From positions 39,509,111-39,573,110 of the forward strand of contig OY997593.1 in assembly GCA_963921825.1 (NCBI GenBank): a DNA stretch of 64,000 bases, written 5' to 3'. Position numbers and translations under genes: made by a program. Shown in pieces: positions 56,127 to 64,000 of the stretch (position 1 is the stretch's first letter; each line of letters opens with the position of its first letter). The notes under the pieces are model-generated. The model had not been told where the DNA came from and made no database searches. It worked only from the letters and a program-made list of their open reading frames with translations. This stretch comes from Erodium maritimum. Lineage: Eukaryota > Streptophyta > Magnoliopsida > Geraniales > Geraniaceae.

Positions 56127-58685
56127 CTAGTACTTGTGCTTAAGAACATGGCGCAACTGGACCTTTTGACTTTCCATCCTTGCTTCCAATAGCTTTGCCT
56201 TCAAACTATTCTTCTGTGCACCGCGAGGCCACTCTATGCACCCTTTCATCCCTCTGTTTATGTGAGGATTTCCCCGCTCCGGCGAGCTCCACTGCCCCAT
56301 GTAATCTGGAGAGTTAAGCCCACCTTTACCCGGAGAGGCGTTTGATAGCCTACTCTTCAACCCTTCCACGGAGACTATTTTGTAGCTATCTCCGTTGTCG
56401 TTGTTTGGGACTGATCTCCAGAGCTTTGCTATGGACGACACCTTCTTCATTTGCCTTTTGGAGCTGATTTCAGTAATGGGTGTTCCATTGTCGTCCCAAT
56501 CCGTTCCACTCCCAGACACATTACTGTGTTGGTGACCCTTATCCACAGACATGGGTGAATAACTGGAGCCCTCATCCTCAACATGGCTCACGGTCTCCCA
56601 CCCACTCTCGTCGTCCTCGATTTCACCCTTCCAACCACTGTCCTTGTTGACCTCAGGACTCACTGTCCTAATTCTGGAGGCAGGACTGTGACTATAAGGC
56701 TCCATCTCCCTCTCATTGACGTCTTCGAAGATGGAGAAAATGTCATCCGGATTGGGAGGTTCATAAGTAAACTCTTGTACCTCTTGAATGTTCGTGGAAG
56801 CAGCAGCCTGTCGAAGCATTTCTGCTTCCTTCACATCGGATGTTGCGTTCTTTGACCTCAGGAAAGCTTCTAGATCTGCTACAAGCTTGTTCATCTGAGA
56901 ATACTTTTCCTCAACTGCCACCTTTGCATCAACCAGCTTCATCTGAACTCGTTCTTCGCGCCACACCTCCGCCATCTGCAACATCTTTCTCTCCTCTTCC
57001 ACTTCCTCCCGGTTTTTCATGGATTCCCTCTTCAATGCTTCAACTTCCGCCTTCTCTTCTCCAATTTCATTAGCAAGTTCCTCACATACTTCCTCTATCA
57101 GTTCTCTGGCTTTCCTCTCCTTTTCATAATCCTGCATCAACCGCTTTGCCGCCAACTTAGCATCAGCCAGCTCATCAACCAACCTGGAATTTGCAATCTC
57201 TAGTCTTTGGCGATTTTTCCTTTCCCGTTTCACCTCCGCTTTCATGTCTTCAATAAATGCACGGACTTTCTCATGCTCTCTACTCCGCCAGGCAGCCCTT
57301 TCCTCGCTCACTTTCTTCAAGAAGTGTTCCATTTTCTTTTTTGAGGACCTTCGCTCGGTCTCAAGCTCCTCGATCCGTGCTCGAGCCTGCTCTAGCTCGG
57401 CACTTGCATGTTGGTCAACAAGCTTCACGCGGCTACGAATCTGATCGACCTCATCTGGCGCTTTCAAGGAGACTGGATCCCACTTAGTTACCCCTTCCAT
57501 TGCGCAACTGATATTCTGGAAGGAAGGTTCATGCTGAAGAGGAAAACTAATCAAATTAAGCCAGTAAAGAGACAAAGATAAGATGCATCTTAAACTTTTA
57601 ACAAGTTACCATATCTGGGTGGAATTTCTAAATTTGGCTACACATATCGAACTTGACCCACAACCCAAAAGGTCAACCATGTAAGTAATGGGGTATCTAG
57701 TTTTACTCCGGGTGGGACTTCATACTTTAACATTCAAATGCACGTCATTAGAAAATAAGACCAACTCAGTTCACCAAAAATCATACACATAAGAAACAGA
57801 TACACATCAGTAATCAGATGCATTTCTGATTTCAAGTTGTCAGAAGTGTCGTGAAGCCCATCTCATCTTACCTTAGGCAAGAATGCGTTGTTTGTTCCAG
57901 AGGCCTGCATCACATGATCCTTCACCTCAGAACCATATTCTTTGCCGCTGCGATGATAGGCAAATGGCAGTCCTACATGGCTAACACTCGCAGGCTGCAC
58001 AGTAAAACACAACTCAGACTTGAATCTCAAACTCCTCAGGTAGCATTATTTCAGATGGTATACTAACAAGGTATCAGATAGAACTAAATATAACCAGTTA
58101 ACTATTTAAGTCATCAACATAGCACAAGAGCACTCAAATCCATTAGAGGAAACAGAACTAAATTGAATTCATAAACCCTAAAAAGTATATTACTTTTGTC
58201 CAAAAATCATGTACCAAGAACAGAGCTACTTAGAAACATGAACTTGAATCCAGATTTCATGAAAACTAAGCAAAAAAATCAGTTCTTCTCCAATACCCAT
58301 CTCAAAAAAGTAACAAAATTAGGGGGAGAAGTGACAGATCTTCAATAGCAGTAAATACCTGAAACCCTAACCGCTCATTAGTCCTCTGCCATCCGCCGTC
58401 CACCGCAGACAGCTGCAACCTCCAGAGCCCAGCGGCGAGCTTCCTCGCGGACACCGCCCCCTTCCGGCCACCATCTGGCACCAAGTCGCCCACGCACACC
58501 TCGGTCTTCCACTTGAGCAGCGGAGTCTCCGGCCTGCTCCGCTTTCCGGACGGAGCCGCGGCCTTCCTCCGGCGGGTGGAGAGCAGCCGCCGCTTGGGGG
58601 AGGATTTCTTGGGAGCAAGATCCAAGTGCGGTGATGGGTTCGAGGTTTTGGGGGGGAATAGAGATGTGTTGCCGGTGATCTTCAT
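56127..58685 (-). CDS. coiled-coil protein, At5g41620-like, 618 residues, three exons
   Basis: Three minus-strand exons join in phase 0 with GT-AG introns: 58685-58359 (109 codons), 57994-57872 (41) and 57533-56127 (468, stop TAG). The N-terminus is basic and Pro-rich (KRRLLSTRRRKAAAPSGKR). Residues about 180-390 form a long heptad coiled coil rich in Glu, Lys and Arg (KVRAFIEDMKAEVKRERKNR, YEKERKARELIEEVCEELAN). An acidic middle (DDIFSIFEDVNE, DDESGWETVSHVEDEG) and a conserved-looking end (KKVSSIAKLWRS, GCIEWPRGAQKNSLKAKL) follow. This order matches the plant family of Arabidopsis At5g41620 and relatives, which includes the trichome regulator BRANCHLESS TRICHOMES; this is from memory. The molecular role is unknown, perhaps cytoskeletal. 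No stops or frame breaks, so it is probably active. Two PIF/Harbinger elements begin 236 bp upstream of the ATG. Confidence 0.88.
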
Positions 58686-58920
58686 CGCTGGATGCCAGAT
58701 TCACCCATTTAGAGAGACAAGAGTGATTATTGTGTGATGGGTGTGAAAAGGGGGAGGAGCTGATTAAGAGAGAAGAACAGAGACACGGAAGACGGAAACA
58801 AGAGAGAGATAATTGTTACTGCCAGATACGACGCTCACTGATACATACATAATGCAGCCTCACATACAGACCTTTATGTACAGTCAACGTCTGTCTCTTA
58901 CGTTGTAGCTAATGTTATAA

Positions 58921-59665
58921 GGGCATCCACAGTCGTGTTGCCAGCGAAGAGGAGGCGTTGAGCAGGCTGGGAGCTAACAGAAAGGTCGCTGATGGGAAAT
59001 GTAACCGTTGAGTTCCTCGCCAGCACTCCTCGCTGGCGAGGTGAGCTGGTCATCCTTGATCCGGTCGTTGACTGTTGACGCGCTGGCGACACGTGTCCTT
59101 TCGCTGGCAGCCAACATTTAATTTTTTTTCCCTTTCCCCTTAAAAATACCAACCCTCTTATTTCAATTTTCACCCACAACTTATACCTCTCTTCTCTCTA
59201 TTCTCACGACACGACATACTAATATTTTTTCCGTCTTACAATGTCGTTAGATCTCAACGAGTGGGGCCTTATGTTTAAGTCGTTGCAGGACGACTCGTTC
59301 GACCCGATGACGCAAGAGTTTTTTCCACCAAACCTATCATTCGTTCCGAAAAACGATGCATCTCCAACGCTTACCGAGGCCGCCGACGTGGTTCCACCAA
59401 ATCGTGAACATGTAATCTCGTTTCTGTTTTTCTCGATCTTATGTGTGCTGATAAAAATTTCCGTCTTAATTCATACTAAATTTAGTATATTAAAATGTTA
59501 TATTTTTTCTTACCGTCGGCGGTCCCTGCCGGCACAAAAGTCGCCACTGCAGCTTGTTGGCGGTTTGCGCAGGTGGTGAGCTGGCGAGGAGAGCAAATAT
59601 TAATTTTAAATTGCTCCCCGCCGGCGCCTCCCCGCCAACAGCCGGGGGTATGGTTTTGGATGCCC
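58921..59665 (+). mobile_element. PIF/Harbinger derivative 1 (745 bp), TSD TAA
   Basis: Terminal inverted repeats GGGCATCCA / TGGATGCCC and TAA duplications (58918-58920, 59666-59668) identify a PIF/Harbinger element. Inside, 59241 opens MSLDLNEWGLMFKSL..., which runs about 55 codons before a likely donor. This resembles the N-terminal exon of the Myb-like protein that partners Harbinger transposases. No transposase is present, so it is non-autonomous. Confidence 0.75.
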
Positions 59666-59680
59666 TAAACACCGTTGTAA

Positions 59681-60709
59681 GAGCAAGCACAACAGGTCGG
59701 CCCGAATCGCGTCCTGTGGCCCGGCCCGTGTTTTTGCTGGACGCAAGACGCAAGTCGTCCCGTTGTGGGACGGCTTTTACGCGTCTCGCGTCCGAAGGTC
59801 AGCCAATGGTCGCGTGCCACGTGTCGCTGGAAGGAAAAAATATCGACTGTTGGTGTTTAACGGTTACTTTTTTTTAATTCAAAAATACTAAATTCTGATC
59901 GTATAAATACTCTCAACCCCTTTATCAAACCACCAACCATCCTACAATTTCTCTACAAATTTCCTTTCTACATTTCGATACAAAATGTTCGACGATGAGG
60001 GTCCATCATATGAGGAGTTGGCAGCCCAAATACGGTTAGTTGAACAACGACTCCGGCGAAGGGTTGAGAGAGGCATACAAAGAGCTATGCCAAGGATCAA
60101 CGCTCTGAGGGAGAGGATCGACCGTGGGGAACCAATGCGACGAGAGATTCACAGAGGTCGTGTCATGCACACTTGTATCATTCTACACAACATGATTGTA
60201 GTGGATGAACGAGTTGTTGTACGAGCAACCTCTAGAAATACCGAATTGGACACCACCGGAACGATGGCACCGAGGAGGGCCATTGCAATACCAACAACGA
60301 TTGGATACTCAACTTAGTGTCACAAGTCATCACACCCACAAGCAACTACAAAATGGTCTTATTTAGCACATATGGGGTCGATTTGGAGCTACTTTCAATC
60401 TCAATAATTAGCCTTTTGTACTTGGTGCTCCTATTCTGGAACAATTAAAATTATTATTTTTAATTTATTTTATTTTATCATTAATTCTTTTTTTCAGATT
60501 TATTTCAAATTTATATAATATTTACTATTTTCATAACGACTTAAAACAGCAAAATTTCAACTAATTAATCAGTCAACATCCACTCACAATCCAGGGCTCA
60601 ATCTAGGTTTCACCATTGTAGAACACAGCTTATTTTGAGTCCTGAGTCCCACTATTTTGTATAGTCAGCATCCAAGCCCCTAACCCAATCTCTTCCACTG
60701 TACATGCTC
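59681..60709 (+). mobile_element. PIF/Harbinger derivative 2 (1029 bp), TSD TAA
   Basis: Ends GAGCAAGCACAACAGG and (complement) GAGCATGTACAGTGG, flanked by TAA at 59678-59680 and 60710-60712. It holds a short fused transposase frame at 59985-60317. It starts only 12 bp after the duplication of derivative 1. Confidence 0.75.
59985..60317 (+). CDS. shortened PIF/Harbinger transposase, 110 residues
   Basis: ATG at 59985 follows a TATA-like GTATAAATACT (about 59900) and opens MFDDEGPSYEELAAQIRLVE, a start typical of Harbinger transposases. After about 60 residues it passes straight to RGRVMHTCIILHNMIVVDE, the characteristic C-terminal motif of the plant DDE transposase. The whole catalytic middle, some 250-300 residues, is missing, apparently by an in-frame deletion. 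It could still be expressed as a small fused protein but cannot have transposase chemistry. Whether the join is a chance deletion or a selected product cannot be told. Confidence 0.55.
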   Translation: MFDDEGPSYEELAAQIRLVEQRLRRRVERGIQRAMPRINALRERIDRGEPMRREIHRGRVMHTCIILHNMIVVDERVVVRATSRNTELDTTGTMAPRRAIAIPTTIGYST

Positions 60710-60712
60710 TAA

Positions 60713-61369
60713 AAGTCTCTATCAAGTTCGCTTAGGTCCCTGGCCCTAAAATCTATAAAAACATTCGATTTATTGTTTATCTAAACCTCAAAAATCTAAA
60801 AACCAATCCACTCATCGTTCCGTCCGATTAGTCTGAAACTTGGGACTCTGTTTTGTGAAATTATACCTTTAAAACAGAGATGAAAAGGTGAGAGACACAA
60901 TATGTTTGTAATGATCTTGAATTTCTTGATAAAAAGAATATGAGTCGTTTTCTTCTTTAGTGGTTTATCATTATAATTTAATTTTTTATTAAAATTTAGA
61001 GTAAAATCAAAATAAGAGTATTATTCGGTTTAGTTTTGTTTATGTTTGATATTTTTTTATATTACAAATATATTTTATATTATATTTATGTAATATATAT
61101 TTAATAATATTTTAAAAAATCCGCCTAGACTCCACTTAACGTCTAGGGGTCCTCACCGCTTGACTAGCGCCTATCGCTTTTTGCAACCATGGTATAAGAC
61201 GTTGAATACGATGTCGTATCTTCTTCGCATTTGTACTCTAATTTCTCATTCTTTTACGTATAATTCATTACACAGAAAGAAAAAAAAAATACCTTACAAA
61301 CAAAATTACAAAATTATTCAATTTAGCAGATATAAATGAATCTTAACAAAGAAATTGGGGGTATTTAAC
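60713..61369. other. AT-rich spacer
   Basis: No gene recognised. GCCTAGAC..GCTTGACTAGCGCC near 61124-61170 resembles a short dispersed plant repeat but is too short to classify. Confidence 0.35.
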
Positions 61370-63460
61370 AGGGAGACCCTCTCTCTACGTATTTTTCTGT
61401 TCAATGTAGAAAGGTTGTCTCATACGTTGGGATAATTTTATTGCTCGTGGGGTCGTTAGTCTCCCATATCTTTTTTGTATATAAATGTTATTTTTTCTGT
61501 TGAGCTTACCAACAGGAAGTTGCGTAGCTCCAAGACATCCTATATATGTTTAGGGAAATATCGGGTAAACATAACGTCGAAAATAAAGAGTTTGTTGTTG
61601 CACTAAGCATCTGGGAGATCTCTGAGGCGTATATGTATCGTAGGGTGTCGAATTTGGTAGGCCACAAATGCGGACAGAGTTTGCAATTCATATGTGACCA
61701 GATGCTGAACACTGTCACTTCTTGGGACAACCAAATTCTATCTCGGGTTGAGGGGTGGGGGTACGTTATGATCCAATCAATACTGCTTTCGATTCCCATG
61801 TATGTCTTCAGTGTGCGTTTTTTCTCCCTCAAGGGTTGGTGGCAAGATTCAAACTGCTCTGGCTTGTTTCTGGTGGGCAAGTACCCTACGAGAGAAGAGA
61901 CCCATTATTTGGTAGGAATGGTCTACGCTACGTAGACCTAAGGCAATAAAGGGCATGCGCTCTCGGAATATTTGGGACACAAATGTGTGTTACTAGGGAA
62001 GACGGCTTGTAAGTTCTTAATGGAGCCTGAGAGCCTAATCAGTCGAATTTTTAAGGAAATGTACTATTTGAAATGAGGAATTTTTGTCAAGAAGGAAGGG
62101 TCTCAACCCGAGTTTTCTATAGACTAGTGTCCGGGCCTCCAAATCCCTCTTGATATAGGGGGCACGCCAAGAAATAAGGACAGGTACGAACACTATGATC
62201 ACGGGCTTCTTGTGGAGATGACACGTGGATCCAGACCTCATATCTCTAAAGGGATGGTTGGTAAGCTCTCTCATGGAGTCTAGTGCCCGAGAGTGGTGTG
62301 CACTGTAGATACGGGATCGATTTTTAGTTTGGGATCAACACCAAATACTGAAAATTCCTCTCGCCATATCTCGGGTGGTTGATGAATGGTACTGGTACAA
62401 TAATTCGAATGTTATTTACTTGCCCATAGGAGGAGGATACCGGGAGCTCTGAAGGATGAGTGCGAATGGGCGCTTACGAGTACGTAATTTGCATGGAGTG
62501 TTACCTGGTATCTCTAGATTCCTCTACGTGGTAGAGTGTTTTTTATGGAAGGCTTTGTCAGACACTGTCCATGTAGCATCGGTCCTCAAAACTAGATTTA
62601 TATCGGTCCCGCCTACCTAATATATATGTCAGAAAAACCCGAAGGCAATCTCACACTTTTTTTTACAATGCTCGTTTGCTCAAGATTGTTGGAACAAAAC
62701 ATCTCGCAGGTCCCCGGACCTGCCCAGCTCAGTGTTCTTTGAGTGGTGGAATTTTGTGCTAGCACTCTTGTCTGCTTGCCAACAGGTTGAGATAGTGTTG
62801 GGGCTTTGGGAAGTTTGGAAGTCTTGGAATGCGTTCGTCTAGATCATGAACGGGCTACCACCGAGAAGCATAATGATCACAACTAGCGCTCATTTTGGAG
62901 CATGGACAGAAGTAAATGGAAAGCATTAGGGTCCGTCGTTAGTGAACCCTCGTCAACCTTCCCTTTCATGGGAATCGTCTTCAGTAAGATGACTGATTGT
63001 GAATGTGGAAGACACATTATTCTTTGATATAGATCAATCAGCGCGGGGTTTTATGTAGTAAGTGAGGCCCATAATAGAGTGCTCTCGGGTTTCCAATCGT
63101 TAGGCTTGGTGGAGTCCCAAGACATACGAGCAGGACTACTCTAAATCCAGGATATGGGCATCTACATGATTATAATTCGTAGTCATACACAACTACTGGT
63201 CAACATTATAGACAATGATTGTGTATTGCTATCACCTATGAGTGGTGTTTTGAAAGATTTTACAACCATCATGGCATATTTTGAGGATGTCTAACTCGAG
63301 TTCATTACGAGGTTAGGGAACGTCGTCGCCCATCGACTAGCCAGGGTAGCGTGTTCTATGGTATACATGATATCTCAAGATAAATCAGTCATGGAACTAG
63401 CAACAATACAAGAAAATTATATAGATCTTACCAAATTGGTGAAACCTCAAATACAACATT
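61370..63460 (+). mobile_element. LINE (L1 type), ORF2 C-terminal two thirds, degenerate
   Basis: Begins in reverse transcriptase (GDPLS then FLFNVERLSHTL). It continues with RVSNLVGHKCGQSLQFI and SRVEGWGYVMIQSILLSIPM (thumb region, 61600-61810), a zf-RVT region (about 62510-62700, CFLWKALSDTVHVASVL, then HFF) and an RNase H start near 62990 (LIVNVEDTLFFDID). Frames shift repeatedly. The sequence resembles the LINE at 36540 in order but is more decayed. The 5' part with endonuclease is absent. Confidence 0.7.
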
Positions 63461-63552
63461 CTCTTACTATATGATTCTCCAAGTCAAATCTACATCGTTC
63501 ATAATGTAGAACTGCCATTCATGAACACGTAACTACATAATAAATATCGAAC

Positions 63553-64000
63553 ATGACAAGGGATGGAAGAGATCCCTTACCTAACCCCTCGGGCCCTATA
63601 TGGCCTTCGGTGTTGGGGACCAAGAAGTATCAAGCCCAAGGACCACAATCGAAAATGACAGTTTCTGATCTTAAGATTACCATGGTTTTACTTGAACAAC
63701 AACTGAAACCTATTTCCATAGAAGTGCAAAATCCAACAACACATATTATGCTCGATCACATTGGGACTCACCTTGATCCTTCTAATTGCACGAAAAGACA
63801 GAGCAGTAAAGATGGTCGATTTGAGATGCCTTTTATTAGCTTTTGGTAGGAGATGAATCCCCCAAAGAAAAGGCTTAAAAGCGTGCGGTTAGAATCGGGG
63901 TAGTGGCGTGTGACCAGCGTGCGGTTCTCAATCAAGAAAAGGGAAAGAATGGCTAGAAGGACATAGCAAGGGAGAAAGGAATCGAGGCAATGAAAGAGGC
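63553..64000 (+). pseudogene. possible LINE ORF1 C-terminal fragment at the window end
   Basis: A 98-codon frame (MTRDGRDPLPNPSGPIWPSV...) ends at 63849 and is followed, after stops, by PPKKRLKSVRLESG, a basic end like that of LINE ORF1 proteins. It continues beyond the window. No diagnostic domain is visible. Confidence 0.3.

Noticed and set aside
57534-57575. The 482-codon open frame beginning MSLYWLNLISF as the start of the coiled-coil protein
   Set aside because: The first 14 codons read through the intron end (TTTTCCTCTTCAG at 57534); exons at 57994-57872 and 58685-58359 join in phase and give a better N-terminus.
1-64000. Endogenous pararetrovirus, tRNA or rRNA genes, plastid or mitochondrial inserts
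   Set aside because: No movement-protein or viral protease signature, no tRNA cloverleaf and no organelle gene was seen by eye; a proper search could still find small pieces.

Overview
This is plant nuclear DNA, almost certainly from a flowering plant. It is AT-rich, has few genes, and is filled by nested LTR retrotransposons, non-LTR retrotransposons (LINEs), TRIM-type miniature retroelements and MITEs. The two host genes have spliceosomal introns with GT-AG borders. I see no bacterial or viral gene system, no tRNA or rRNA gene and no CRISPR array. Most open frames in the window are chance frames inside repeats.

Host genes, both on the minus strand. (1) At 6286-8910, with a possible first exon at 9824-9929, lies the C-terminal part of an FBL11-like leucine-rich-repeat protein. 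Five clean exons remain, but the upstream BTB/LRR part is missing and one exon has a one-base frame break. (2) At 56127-58685 lies an apparently intact three-exon gene for a 618-residue coiled-coil protein of the Arabidopsis At5g41620 type. A third host-derived piece is a broken translation initiation factor eIF1 (SUI1) copy at 43097-43431.

Layout. 1-1153 is the 3' end of a Ty1/copia element. 1180-2010 is a Mutator transposase remnant. 2590-5052 is a LINE with an RRM-type ORF1, and 5128-5850 is a LINE 3' remnant. 6286-9929 is the FBL11-like gene with a MITE. 10188-13553 is a minus-strand LINE derivative split by a 1.67-kb LTR. 13619-16345 holds MITEs, a LINE ORF1 fragment and AT-rich DNA. 16346-22478 is a TRIM cluster split by a solo LTR (16778-18465) and by a 3.0-kb LTR-like element (18922-21942). 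23029-25447 is an array of five 484-bp units. 25941-29476 and 32042-35025 are two more elements of the 3-kb family, the second inside a LINE remnant. 36097-36531 is a MITE. 36540-42830 is a LINE whose ORF2 is cut by a 2.4-kb solo LTR (37617-39992). 43097-47944 holds the eIF1 pseudogene, two LINEs and a MITE. 48990-54320 holds an RRM-type ORF1 remnant, a hAT-like element with a nested LINE, and a copia-like LTR. 55591-60709 holds a MITE, the coiled-coil gene and two PIF/Harbinger derivatives lying just upstream of it. 61370-64000 is LINE sequence.

The firmest structural results are insertions whose target-site duplications (TSDs) can be read exactly: five solo-LTR-like elements with 5-bp TSDs (TCGGG, TGGTC, AATAT, GGTGG, AATGA), three LINE derivatives with 13-15-bp TSDs, two MITEs with perfect 9-bp TSDs, and two PIF/Harbinger elements with TAA TSDs. 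I found no convincing new multi-gene system. The best leads are the very uniform 484-bp array, the truncated FBL11-like gene that could still encode a 346-residue protein, the internally shortened LINE derivatives, and the two opposed copies of one 1.68-kb LTR.
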